This document shows, one piece after another, positions 44,760-54,596 of a stretch of 64,000 nt of DNA (position 1 is its first letter; each line of letters starts with the position of its first letter). A program made the translations under genes and the position numbers. Origin of the DNA: a bacterium (GTDB lineage Bacteria > Armatimonadota > Fimbriimonadia > Fimbriimonadales > Fimbriimonadaceae). Location: the NCBI GenBank assembly GCA_027485645.1, contig JAIXQR010000007.1, positions 1 through 64,000 on the forward strand, written 5' to 3'. The notes beneath the pieces are model-generated. The model made no database searches. It saw only the letters and a program-made list of their open reading frames with translations, and was not told where the DNA came from.

Positions 44760-45647
44760 ATGCCTCGCGTGACGGTTGCCTTAGCGGTGTACAACGGGGC
44801 AGCAACCTTGCGCGAGGCTCTAGAGACCGTCTTCGCCCAAACTTACAAGGACTACGACGTTCTGATCCTAGACGACGGCAGTACCGACGAGTCCGTAAAG
44901 ATCGCGCAAGAGTTTCCGGTACGGCTCATTCAACAAGCAAATGCGGGGCTTGGCGCGGGAAGGAAGCGCCTCACCGAAGAAGCAACCGGCGACTACATTG
45001 CCTTCATCGATCACGACGATTTCTGGCTCCCGCAAAAGCTCGAATTGCAAATGGCGAGCATCGAATCCGGCGGTTTTGATCTTGTCCACGCCGACGGTTG
45101 GTACATCTACGAAGATGGCCGCGAAGTGCCGCGAGATTGGAGCATCCCAAGCACCAGTCGTGCTTGGGATCACATTCTGCCCAGCAACCGCGTGATCGCG
45201 AGTTCCGCTATTTATCGTCGCGAAGCGATGCTGGCGGCCGGAAACTTCGTTGCCGACACCGTGCGATGTTCTGACTGGTACGGCTGGATGCTCCTTGCGC
45301 CCGGAAACCGGTTCCACCACTTGCCCGAGAAATTGGTTCGATACAACGTCTTGTCGACCAGTCTCGCCAACGCGGGTTATCGCTTCCACGCGGCGCAGCT
45401 TCACATCCTGGAAAACCACTTTGTCCCTAAGCTGCCGACTTTAATGGCAGACATTCCAACTGCGGAACGGCGGCAGTATCTGAAACTTATCCAGCAAAAC
45501 ATCGGCATCGCCCTGAGCGGGATGGCTCGTCACAAGCATGCCTCCGGGGACAAGGGAGAAGCCCGACAGCTCGCACTCCGCGCTCTAAAAGCGTCGCCGA
45601 CCACGCCGAAAGTTATCACCCGTTCGCTATCGGTTTTGTTAACCTAA
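44760..45647 (+). CDS. Family 2 glycosyltransferase
   Basis: 295 residues. A single GT-A domain: VALAVYNGAATLREALETV, ILDDGSTDES, FIDHDDFWLPQKLE (the metal-binding DxD as DHDD), and an acceptor region with WDHILPSNRVIASSAIYRR. No membrane segments. It transfers a sugar to an unknown acceptor. It lies 4 bp before the sensor kinase gene on the same strand, so the three genes 44760-47516 may be one operon. Confidence 0.92.
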   Translation: MPRVTVALAVYNGAATLREALETVFAQTYKDYDVLILDDGSTDESVKIAQEFPVRLIQQANAGLGAGRKRLTEEATGDYIAFIDHDDFWLPQKLELQMASIESGGFDLVHADGWYIYEDGREVPRDWSIPSTSRAWDHILPSNRVIASSAIYRREAMLAAGNFVADTVRCSDWYGWMLLAPGNRFHHLPEKLVRYNVLSTSLANAGYRFHAAQLHILENHFVPKLPTLMADIPTAERRQYLKLIQQNIGIALSGMARHKHASGDKGEARQLALRALKASPTTPKVITRSLSVLLT

Positions 45648-45651
45648 CGCC

Positions 45652-46848
45652 ATGAATGCTCTGACGCGCCTTATCCGAGACCTCGGCAGTCGCCGGAGCC
45701 GGCACCTGATCTATTTGCTTCACCAGTGGGCGATGGTGCCGTTTCTCATCTTGTGGATCAGGGAAGAGAATATTCGGCAACTAATGGGAGAGACGATCAT
45801 GAATCGGCTTGAGCCAATGGTGGTCGGTGTACTGGTTTATCTCAGCGCGAGGACATTCTGGGCTTACCGAACGGGCGAACGCCAGCCATGGGAGTACATC
45901 TTCCCGCCGCTCGACGTGGCGCTGATCACGATCGTGCTATACACCACCCACCGCGGCCCGATGAGCAACCTAACCTTGCTCTACTTCTTCCCGCTGGTAG
46001 CCGCGAGTGGGGCATTAAACGTCCGCTGGTCGCTCGCGGTAGGAGTCATGGTCGTCATTGGCACGGCGATAGCCACCATTCCGGCGATCGGCGAGACCGC
46101 CATCGCTCAAACCCTAACCGTCGAAGTGCTTCGTGCAGAGCGGCTGAACATCGGGTTCCGGCTCTACTTCGTCATCCTCATCGCCAGCCTGATGGCTTTT
46201 CAAGCTCGTTACAGTGCGGAGCTTAAGGAAAGGCTCGCCGTAGCGGCGGACCGTAACCGCATCGCCATGGAGATGCACGACGGAGTCCAGGGGCGTCTCG
46301 TTGGGATGGCCAGTCAGCTTGAATTGATCGCCCAAACCCTCGCCAAACGAGCGAATAACGATCCTATGCACGGCCTTGTGACGGAGGTTCGGCAGGACGT
46401 ACGGGAATCGGCCGACGAACTCCGATTCTTGGTTCAGCGCCTGCGCTCGGCTAGCCTCGCCGATGGATTCGTTCCTGCGCTTCGGCAGTACTGCAGCAAC
46501 CTCTGTCAGCGCATCGGAGTGAATCTTGAATTCTCGGCCGAGGATACGGTGGACCTTGGCCCAGAGCAAGAGGCGGCACTCTTCCGCATCGCTCAGGAAA
46601 TTTTGACGAACGTTGCCAAACACGCTCAAGCCCGTTCCGTGAGTGTGACTTTGGCCAAAACAGAGGCGGGAACGGGACTCTGGATTGCCGACGACGGCGT
46701 CGGCTTCGATCCGAGAACGCAAGAAGAAGGCTATGGCCTGCAAAGCATCAAGGATCGCGCGGCAGGAATCAACGGCACGGCAGAGATTCAGTCCAAACTA
46801 GGCGAAGGCACGAAAGTGCATATCCACGTGGGACCGGAACACTCATGA
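45652..46848 (+). CDS. NarL-type sensor histidine kinase
   Basis: 398 residues. Six or so TM helices in residues 20-185 form a membrane sensor of the 7TM/MASE-like kind, followed by a HisKA_3 dimerisation box (RNRIAMEMHDGVQGRLVGM, phospho-acceptor His 209) and an HATPase_c domain (EILTNVAKHAQARSV, GLWIADDGVGFD, GYGLQSIKDRAAGI). No periplasmic domain is obvious, so the signal may be in the membrane. Its TGA overlaps the ATG of the response regulator (ATGA). Confidence 0.94.
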   Translation: MNALTRLIRDLGSRRSRHLIYLLHQWAMVPFLILWIREENIRQLMGETIMNRLEPMVVGVLVYLSARTFWAYRTGERQPWEYIFPPLDVALITIVLYTTHRGPMSNLTLLYFFPLVAASGALNVRWSLAVGVMVVIGTAIATIPAIGETAIAQTLTVEVLRAERLNIGFRLYFVILIASLMAFQARYSAELKERLAVAADRNRIAMEMHDGVQGRLVGMASQLELIAQTLAKRANNDPMHGLVTEVRQDVRESADELRFLVQRLRSASLADGFVPALRQYCSNLCQRIGVNLEFSAEDTVDLGPEQEAALFRIAQEILTNVAKHAQARSVSVTLAKTEAGTGLWIADDGVGFDPRTQEEGYGLQSIKDRAAGINGTAEIQSKLGEGTKVHIHVGPEHS

Positions 46849-47516
46849 GCTCAATCAAAGTCCTGATCGCCGAAGACGACCTGAAGCTACGCCGAACGCT
46901 TGTTCAACTCATAAGCTTAGAGTCGGACCTGAGTGTCGTCTCGGACGTTGGCAACGGGGAGAAAGCACTTGCCGAAGCCGCTATCCTGAAGCCTGATGTC
47001 GTTCTGTCCGACATAGATATGCCGGTCATGGACGGCATAACGCTCACGCGAGAGCTTCGTCGCCTGCTCCCAGCGACCCAAGTCGTGATTCTCACCAAGT
47101 TTGGCGACGACGAAAACGTCTTCTCGGCGCTAAAAGCGGGTGCCCTCGGCTACGTGCTGAAAGACTCTGGACTGGAAGAACTCAGCCGAGGCATCCGCGC
47201 GGCTCATTCTGGAGAAGGCGTCTTATCCCCGAGCCTCGTGGCCCGCGTGATGGCAGAATTCACCCGCGTTTCCGCGGGAGCGCTCCACAACCGCAAGCTC
47301 TTTGCCGAGCTATCCCGCCGCGAGATTGAGGTGCTCGAATGCATTTCGGTCGGAATGAGAAATGCCCAGATTGCGGAGAAGCTCTTCCTCAGCGAGAAGA
47401 CGGTGAAGAGCCACGTCGGTTCGATTTTGAAGAAACTCGAGGTCAATGACAGAACAGAGGCCGCCTTGCTTGCTCAGCAAAGCGGCCTCTTGAGTCCTGA
47501 ATTAGACCGAGACTAG
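46845..47516 (+). CDS. NarL/LuxR-family response regulator
   Basis: 223 residues: a receiver domain (VLIAEDDLKLRRTLV, phospho-acceptor Asp 56 in LSDIDMPVMDG, ILTKF, GALGYVLKD) and a LuxR-type helix-turn-helix (LSRREIEVLECISVGMRNAQIAEKLFLSEKTVKSHVGSILKKLEV). Cognate of the overlapping kinase gene. The AEDD start with Met 1 is canonical. Targets unknown. It ends 1 bp before the convergent secDF stop. Confidence 0.96.
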   Translation: MSSIKVLIAEDDLKLRRTLVQLISLESDLSVVSDVGNGEKALAEAAILKPDVVLSDIDMPVMDGITLTRELRRLLPATQVVILTKFGDDENVFSALKAGALGYVLKDSGLEELSRGIRAAHSGEGVLSPSLVARVMAEFTRVSAGALHNRKLFAELSRREIEVLECISVGMRNAQIAEKLFLSEKTVKSHVGSILKKLEVNDRTEAALLAQQSGLLSPELDRD

Positions 47517-47517
47517 C

Positions 47518-50064
47518 TCACTCGTCGATTTCGATCTTCGATCGGTCGACCGCACTATTTCGGCGTCGGACCTGACCGTAGGTTCGCGCACCCGGAGCAC
47601 CTGGGGCAGTCGGCTGGGCCGTTCCCGCTGCGGCGGTCGCCGTCGCGTTCTGCGCTGCGTAGATGCGGCGTCGGTTGACGTCCTCTCGTGCCAGTCCCAT
47701 CAGGCCCGCGTTCTCGCCGTGCTTCTTCATCACAGCCTTGTCCCAAACCCAGAGGATTGGGGAAGCGTTGAAGATGGAGCTGTACGTTCCCGAGATGATG
47801 CCTGCAAGCATCGTAACGCAGAACAGCTTGAGGTCTGGCGTCGTGGTTCCGGTGTAGAGAAGAATGACCAACGTCGCGATAACCGTCATCGAAGTGTTGA
47901 TCGATCGCGCGAACGACTGGCTGATACTTCGGTTGACTAGATTCTCGAAGTCCTCATCTGGCTGAGGATGCGCCAAGTTCTCTCGGATTCGGTCGAAGAT
48001 AACGATCGTATCGTGAACCGAGAAGCCGATGACCGTCAGCATCGAGGTGATGAACAGTCCCGAAACTTCCCAACCGTAAAGGAATCCAACGATGGCGGTG
48101 ATGCCAAGCACGACAAGAATGTCGTGCAACAGTGCGCCAATGGCCGAGAAGCCGAACCGAAGTCCCGACTTGAATCCGCCAACGCCGAAGCCGAATCGTA
48201 GGGCCAAGTAAGCCGTGATCAGACCGGAAGAAATCAGGATTCCAAGAAGGGCGTTCCGGATCATTTCCGCCTGAATAGCTGGACCGACCGATGCGCTACC
48301 TTTCACGTCTGCCGGAGTAAAGCCCGCGGCTTCGGTGATCTTCTTGATCGAATCAGCTTCCGAAAGGTCCTTCAGCCCGCCATCGCGCGGTGCCGTGATG
48401 ATTGCGACTCGCTGAGCGCCTTCGCCGCCGAACTTGACGTTTGCACCGGCGATTCCGGCCTTCTCAAGCGTTTCCGCCAGGCCAGCAGCCGTGACTTCCT
48501 TCGAGCCAACGCTGAACTGAGCCTCGTAGCCGCCTCGGAACTCAACGTTGCCCTTGAGGCCGTTGAGCGGATAAACGAACGGCAGTCCAACGATAACCGT
48601 GACGACCGAAATTGCGAACCAGAGTTTCGTCTTCTGGAGAACCTTGATCGGGTTCGTGTCGGCGGTCTTTTCGAACTTCTCGCCGAACCAGCTTCGCTCC
48701 AGAGCGTACAGCTTGGGGTTCGTTCCGATGCCCGAGCCAACGAGGAACAGAAGCAACGATCGGGTAACCGTGATCGCCGTAAACAGCGAGATGATCAAAC
48801 CGATGATCAGGGTTGTTGCGAAGCCTTTGACCGGTCCGGTGCCCAGTGTGGCTAGAACCAACGAGGTGATGATCGTACAAACGTTCGAGTCAATGATTGC
48901 CGGAAGCGCTCGGCCAAATCCAAGCTGAATGCCGCTCGCAAGCGACTTGCCGGACTTCATTTCTTCCTTGAATCGCTCAAAGACAAGGACGTTGGCATCA
49001 ACCGCCATACCGACAGAAAGGATAAATCCAGCAATTGCGGCAAGCGAGAAGGTCGCTCCGAACAGCTTCAGCGCGGTGATGGTGAAGAGAACGTAGAGCA
49101 GAAGCGCGACGAGGGCGACGAGGCCAGGGAAGGCGTAGTAAACGACCAAGAAGACGGCAATGACCGCGAACGAGATGATGCCCGCGTAGACCATCTTGTC
49201 GAGCGCTTGTTTACCGATCGTAGGGTCAACCTGCTCGCTGCTGAGCTCTTTCAAGTCAACCGGAAGCGATCCGGCGTTCAGCAGGTCGACGAGTCGAGTG
49301 ACGTATTCCGGCTTGAAGGTTCCGGTGATCACCGCGTTCGAAGACAGGATGGTGTTGTCGTTCAATCGCGCGATGCTCAGAACTTTGCCGTCGAGAACGG
49401 TTGCAATCCGCGCTCCGGAGTTGATGTTCTTCCGGCTCCACTCTTCCATCTTCGCTGAACCAGCGGCACTGAAGTTCATCAGCGGTTGGAAGCTATCTCC
49501 GGCAGGCTGGGCAGAAGCGTTGGCAAGGTCATCGCCGCTCAAAATGAGCTTCCAACCCTTGATCATATTTTCGTATTCCGGCGTGCCGGGAACGATTTCA
49601 GGAGCGGTTGGCGAGCTGCTGCGTCGGAAATTGACGATCGGAGTGATGTCGTCTTTTTCGGCGGCAACGAAAAGATTGAAAGGCTTCTTTTCCGTAACGA
49701 CCGTGGTTGCGTCGTAGATCTCGATTCGAGCGCTGGTTCCGATGATCGAACGAGCTTCATCGATGTTGGTGAAGCCAGGGAGTTCGATGACGAACTGATC
49801 TTCGCCCTTCGGCACGACGACCGGTTCGGCCACACCAAACGAGCCAGAGGCGCGGTTGATGAGGATCGTCTGCACCTTTTCGCGAATGGAACCCAGACTC
49901 TCCGTTTGCTCAGCCGTGAGCTTGCTGGTGTCCATTTGGTACGTAAACCGGACGCCACCTTTGACGTCTAGGCCGTACTTGTAGTCGAAACGGGTGTAGA
50001 TAAAGCCAGCCAGAACACCGAGCGCGATGACGGCCAACAGGAATAAGTAGCTCTTAGAACGCAA
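47518..50064 (-). CDS. secDF: Fused protein translocase subunit SecDF
   Basis: 848 residues: SecD half ([15 protein letters not shown] at 32-46, periplasmic P1 domain, six TM helices from about 265 with [37 protein letters not shown]) fused to SecF (from about 480: [41 protein letters not shown]-type core). It uses proton motive force to complete protein export through SecYEG. The C-terminal tail is disordered and Ala/Pro/Gly-rich. The start is the TTG at 50064; the frame upstream is closed by a TGA three codons earlier, so no other start exists. GGAGG lies 13 nt upstream. Confidence 0.96.
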   Translation of the reverse strand: [848 protein letters not shown]

Positions 50065-50144
50065 AGTTTTTCACACGCCTCCGGGCGTAAAGCGGCTGGC
50101 TCCAGCGAATCGTGCCGGGGCCAGCCTAACCTTATCAGTATAGA

Positions 50145-52085
50145 TCACCGACCGAGAAGAGATTTCGCGGCGGTTACAACGGCATCGGGCGTGATGCCCA
50201 ACTCTCGCATGACCAAATCTCCCGGAGCCGAAAGGCCAAACCGGTCGATTCCGATGCACTCGTCCGCATACTTGTGCCAGCCAAGCGTGGCTCCGGCTTC
50301 GATCGAAACCGTCGGAACACCCTTTGGCAACACCATTTCTCGGTAAGCCGCCGACTGTCGCTCGAACAGGAACCAAGATGGCAAGCTCACGACGCGGGCT
50401 TGAATTCCTTCGCTGGCAAGCGTTGCCGCCGCCGCGACGCAGTGCTGCAACTCGCTTCCCGTACCGATCAAGACGACGTCCGGCGTCGATTCTGGGCCAG
50501 AAAGAATGTATCCACCTTGATGCGCTGGGTGAACAAGCACGTCGTCTGGAGTGATCGCTGGCAGTGCCTGTCGCGAAAGCGCGAGGAGCGTTGGGTTGGA
50601 TTTGCTTTCCAAGGCGATCTTCCAACCAGCGGCTGTTTCGTAACCGTCTGCCGGGCGGAAGAGGTTGAAGTTTGGAATCGCGCGAAGCGACGCCAACTGC
50701 TCGATGGGCTCGTGCGTCGGTCCGTCCTCTCCCACACCAACCGAGTCGTGCGTGAACACGAAGATGCTAGGGCACTCCATCAGAGCGGCCAAGCGCAGTG
50801 CCGGACGGGCGTAGTCGCTAAAGATGAGGAACGAAGCGCCGAAGCCGCGAACCCCGCCGTGGAGGTTGATGCCGTTGACCGCCGCGATCATCGCGTGCTC
50901 GCGAACGCCAAAGTTGATTGTTCGACCAGCCAGATTTTCTGGCGAGAAGTCTCCGAGACCTTTCTGAGTCGTCAAGTTGCTTTCCGCAAGGTCGGCCGAC
51001 CCTCCTAACAGTCCCTTGATCGATCCTGCGATGCTGTTGATGACCGTCTCCGATGCCTTTCGGGTTGCGACCTTGTCGCTTACTACAGGCAGCTTCGAAA
51101 GCCACTCCGTGCCCATGTCACCGGCGGCGAGATCTTTCAGCTCGTCGGAGGCAGAGGCATTCCACTTGTCATAAGCCGCCGCACCTTTCGCTGCGACCGC
51201 CGCGTAGAGGGCAGGAACTTCTTCAGGAACGTGGAAAGGCTCGGGCGAAATGCCAAGGGCAGCCTTGGTTGCCGCTAGTTCTTCCGCTCCAAACGGGTTG
51301 CTGTGTGCCTTGTTGGTTCCGGCAAGCTTCGGGCTTCCGAACCCGATGACCGTCTTCGCGAGAATAAGCGACGGCTTTTCGGTCTCGAGCTTGGCTTCAA
51401 GAATTGCGCGATCAACGGCTTCCAAATCCATGCCGTCGATTCGCTGAGTCTGCCAACCCATCGCGTCGAATCGGGCAGCCACGTCTTCCGTGAACGAGAG
51501 ACTGGTCTTTCCGTCGATCGTGATGCCGTTGTCATCGTAAAGCCAGATCAACTTGCCAAGCCCCAAGTGGCCGGCAAGGGAAGCGGCTTCGTTCGAAACG
51601 CCTTCCATCAAATCGCCGTCAGAGCAAATGGCGTAGGTGAAGTGATCAACCTGACCGGGGAATTGGCTGCGAAGGTGTGCTTCGGCGATGGCCATACCGA
51701 CGGTGTGAGCCACGCCCTGTCCCAAAGGACCGGTCGCCATTTCAACGCCCGGGGTGTGAGTGTTCTCCGGGTGGCCAGGCGTGATGCTGTGCAACTGGCG
51801 GAACGCCTTCAGGTCGCTAATGCTCACGTCATAGCCAGCGAGGTGCAGAAGCGAGTAGATGAGCATCGAGCCGTGACCCGCCGAAAGGACGAATCGGTCT
51901 CGGTCGAGCCAGTGTGGTTCGGCAGGATTGAATTTCAGATGTCGCGTCCAGAGGACATGGGCCATCGGCGCGGCACCCAGAGGGAGACCGGCGTGACCGC
52001 TTTTGGCCGCTTCAACACCGTCGAGCGATAAGCCGCGGATCGTATTAATTGCAAGGTTGTCGAGGTCAGAAAATGGCGCGCCCAC
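50145..52085 (-). CDS. tkt: Transketolase
   Basis: 646 residues, thiamine diphosphate-dependent, exchanging two-carbon units in the pentose phosphate pathway. Motifs are the N-terminal [19 protein letters not shown], the ThDP/Mg site [17 protein letters not shown]...YDDNG, the pyrimidine-domain [14 protein letters not shown] and the transketolase signature [18 protein letters not shown]. The start is GTG 52085 because TACCCT ends 7 nt upstream (leaderless). It is divergent from the secreted protein gene at 52170, and both -10 elements lie in the 84-bp gap. Confidence 0.97.
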   Translation of the reverse strand: MGAPFSDLDNLAINTIRGLSLDGVEAAKSGHAGLPLGAAPMAHVLWTRHLKFNPAEPHWLDRDRFVLSAGHGSMLIYSLLHLAGYDVSISDLKAFRQLHSITPGHPENTHTPGVEMATGPLGQGVAHTVGMAIAEAHLRSQFPGQVDHFTYAICSDGDLMEGVSNEAASLAGHLGLGKLIWLYDDNGITIDGKTSLSFTEDVAARFDAMGWQTQRIDGMDLEAVDRAILEAKLETEKPSLILAKTVIGFGSPKLAGTNKAHSNPFGAEELAATKAALGISPEPFHVPEEVPALYAAVAAKGAAAYDKWNASASDELKDLAAGDMGTEWLSKLPVVSDKVATRKASETVINSIAGSIKGLLGGSADLAESNLTTQKGLGDFSPENLAGRTINFGVREHAMIAAVNGINLHGGVRGFGASFLIFSDYARPALRLAALMECPSIFVFTHDSVGVGEDGPTHEPIEQLASLRAIPNFNLFRPADGYETAAGWKIALESKSNPTLLALSRQALPAITPDDVLVHPAHQGGYILSGPESTPDVVLIGTGSELQHCVAAAATLASEGIQARVVSLPSWFLFERQSAAYREMVLPKGVPTVSIEAGATLGWHKYADECIGIDRFGLSAPGDLVMRELGITPDAVVTAAKSLLGR

Positions 52086-52092
52086 GGAGGCG

Positions 52093-52098
52093 AGGGTA
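52093..52098 (-). promoter_or_regulatory. -10 element (TACCCT), leaderless start of tkt
   Basis: Minus strand, 7 nt before GTG 52085; the same hexamer as ahead of the HI0933-family gene. Confidence 0.5.
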
Positions 52099-52156
52099 CC
52101 CGCGAAGGTTCGGGAATGATGCTCTGATCTTTAACGAACCGATTTAGACCCTCTGG

Positions 52157-52162
52157 TAGTCT
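52157..52162 (+). promoter_or_regulatory. -10 element (TAGTCT), leaderless start of secreted protein gene
   Basis: Ends 7 nt before GTG 52170. Confidence 0.5.
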
Positions 52163-52169
52163 CACCTTC

Positions 52170-54596
52170 GTGCGGTGTTTGCTTGGGTGCGCGGTTTTTG
52201 CCGCTGGAATTAGTCTTGCTTCCGCGAACTGGCAAATTGCCCCGAGCGGCACGCTTCGCTGGAATGAGGCGGATTACGCTCCCGTTGGCGTTCGAACCAC
52301 GGGCGAACCAGAGGAACTGGACCGGATCGCGGCGATGGGGATCCAAGACGTCATCGTTGATCTTCCGGCTTCTGGCTTGCGGTGGTCATCAACGATCGAC
52401 GAACTCGAAAAGCGAAAATTCCGCTATCTCATCCGGCTCAACTCCGCCGCACCGATGGCGATGGGCATCTCCGTCGAGCCCCAGGGTTACCGAATTGTCG
52501 GCATTGATGGACCTCGAGATTTCAGCCTGTCGCTTCCTGCGGCACGGTCTGCTTTGGTTGTCGTCGCCCTCAAAAATGACGGATCTGTTTCCCAGCAATC
52601 TCGTCTTCCCGTCGTCAACGGGACGCTGAAGATCTCCGTCAAAGGTGGGACCAAAGAATCTGAGCGCGTCGTTCTGGTCTATCCCGAACAAGAAAGCGCG
52701 CTGGATGTCGATTACTGGCAGGCGTTCGACTCCCATCGAGACACGCTGCTCGCTGCCCTCGCCAAGACGCAGACCGCTGCGGGTCTTCGCGGGATCGTCA
52801 ATCCTCTAGGTCGCACCGTTTCCATGACCGGTCGCGGATCGCGGTTCGTGCCGACGGATCCGTTCTTTCGGGCCGAACTCGCTCGAGCGCTCGAAAGCCG
52901 CTACCGAAACGTGGATTCTGCAGTACGAAACTGGGGCATTGGTAACGGTTTCGTCGTCACTGAAGTTGGCTCTCGACAAGGCGATAAAGCCAAACCGCTC
53001 ACCAGTCTCGCCGATGTCGCGCGGCTCGTTCCTCTCTGGTCCGGCGCTCGCGGCGTACGACAATTTTTTGATCCCGATCAGAACCGGCTGTATATTTGCG
53101 ACAGCCAGCGCAGCCGTGCGTGGGATGACATTAACGATGTCATCCAAGAGGTTCAAACTAAGCGATTCGACTCGCTGTCGCGCAGCATTCGACTCTCGCG
53201 CAGAATTCCCGTGATCCAGGAATGGAACGGATGGAGCACGACCTACGAGCGTTCAGCTCCGCAGATCGATGGCATTGGAATCCGAGCGGCTGGGGCCAAT
53301 CGCAGCGACATCCTTAGTACCGCCGCCCGTGGCGCAAGCAGTGCGCTGCGCTGGAGCAAATCGGCCTGGATCATCGCCTCCGACGTTGAAACCTCCGAGA
53401 ACGTTGCCGACACTTCGGACACCGTTGAAACCCTCCAGTCTCTCGGCGCTCGTGCGATCTACTTGCGCCTACCGCCAGCTAGCAAAACCGCAGACTTCAA
53501 AGCCCTGATGGCAAAGCTGAACGAGCGGAGCCTCGTCGCAGATCGGCCCCAAACTTTGTTCTTCCCAGAAAACGCCCTTGAGCCTGGTGCGCCGCAGCAG
53601 TTGACGGGCGGAACCTGGTGGCTGCCCAGCCCCGCAAGCGGAAACCGCATTGACCTCGGCGAAGATTGGTTCGCCTACCGATTAAGCGGTCGAGAAGGCA
53701 ACGGCCTTTATCTCTGGACACTTTCGCCCGGGCGGCATCGACTCAAACTTCTGAAAACCGAAGGAGTCTTGGTCAAAACCTTGGACGGTTCGGATGCCGG
53801 AGTTAAGGTTTCAAAGGGACGAATCGAGCTAAACGTGGGCGAGCTTCCTATTCTCATCACCGGAACGGATGAAATTCCCCTTCCGGAGGATGCCTATACG
53901 AAGACGATGGCGAGCTACGGAGCGTTGGCCCGGCTGAACCAAGATAAGAAGCGGGACATCGTCGAAGAAACGTTGATGTTCAACGACTACGTGCGAGGGC
54001 TCGACCGAAATCCGGGCGGGAACTTCACCTTGCTCCGCGAGCTCTATCGACGAATGTGCCTTCGCATTGGAGACGCGCTTTGGATTGAGGCCGAGTCCTC
54101 CCGCTCACACACCATGAGCGACTCGGTGGAGATGGGTGGTTGCAGCAACGGAACCGCGTTGACCTTAGAATCGCGACTCACCGAGCAAACGAGCTACTTC
54201 GCGGAATACACCATCGGTCAGCAACCCAGCGAGGACTTGGAACTCTGGATCGCCGCGAGAATTCCGGCTGATCGGCGAGAAGACGTTACGGTGAGCTTTG
54301 GCTCGCAAACCCTCAAACTCGTTGACGTGCCGATTTCGCCCTACGGACAAGGCTTTGCTTGGTATCGACTAGGCGTGACCCAATCTCAACGTGGCATTGC
54401 GAAGCTCGTGATTCGAGTGAATCAGCCCGATGGGGCGGATTTCGCATTTGACACGCTGCTTTTGACCCCTGATCCGTTCCGACCAAGAGGAACGCGGGTC
54501 CCGGTGCCGAAGGTCAAGCCTGGGACGGTAGAAAAGGGTTCGGGCGATCTGCCATCGCTTCTGCGTGCAGCCGTTCAAGTTCCTCGTAAAGGCTGA
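52170..54596 (+). CDS. Large secreted protein, glycosidase-like barrel
   Basis: 808 residues from a GTG start, with signal peptide (MRCLLGCAVFAAGISLASA). The first 450 residues look like a TIM barrel of glycosidase type: ELDRIAAMGIQDVIVDLP, LESRYRNVDSAVRNWGI (reminiscent of the GH42-like pattern preceding a barrel Trp/Gly), DSLSRSIRLSRRIPVIQEWNGWS. Beta-rich domains follow, and residues about 630-790 (WIEAESSRSHTM, EYTIGQQPSEDLELWIAARIP) resemble a carbohydrate-binding jelly roll. No family could be assigned, and catalytic Glu residues cannot be named. The 3' end overlaps the convergent dipeptidase gene by 83 bp, unusually long. Confidence 0.75.
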   Translation: MRCLLGCAVFAAGISLASANWQIAPSGTLRWNEADYAPVGVRTTGEPEELDRIAAMGIQDVIVDLPASGLRWSSTIDELEKRKFRYLIRLNSAAPMAMGISVEPQGYRIVGIDGPRDFSLSLPAARSALVVVALKNDGSVSQQSRLPVVNGTLKISVKGGTKESERVVLVYPEQESALDVDYWQAFDSHRDTLLAALAKTQTAAGLRGIVNPLGRTVSMTGRGSRFVPTDPFFRAELARALESRYRNVDSAVRNWGIGNGFVVTEVGSRQGDKAKPLTSLADVARLVPLWSGARGVRQFFDPDQNRLYICDSQRSRAWDDINDVIQEVQTKRFDSLSRSIRLSRRIPVIQEWNGWSTTYERSAPQIDGIGIRAAGANRSDILSTAARGASSALRWSKSAWIIASDVETSENVADTSDTVETLQSLGARAIYLRLPPASKTADFKALMAKLNERSLVADRPQTLFFPENALEPGAPQQLTGGTWWLPSPASGNRIDLGEDWFAYRLSGREGNGLYLWTLSPGRHRLKLLKTEGVLVKTLDGSDAGVKVSKGRIELNVGELPILITGTDEIPLPEDAYTKTMASYGALARLNQDKKRDIVEETLMFNDYVRGLDRNPGGNFTLLRELYRRMCLRIGDALWIEAESSRSHTMSDSVEMGGCSNGTALTLESRLTEQTSYFAEYTIGQQPSEDLELWIAARIPADRREDVTVSFGSQTLKLVDVPISPYGQGFAWYRLGVTQSQRGIAKLVIRVNQPDGADFAFDTLLLTPDPFRPRGTRVPVPKVKPGTVEKGSGDLPSLLRAAVQVPRKG

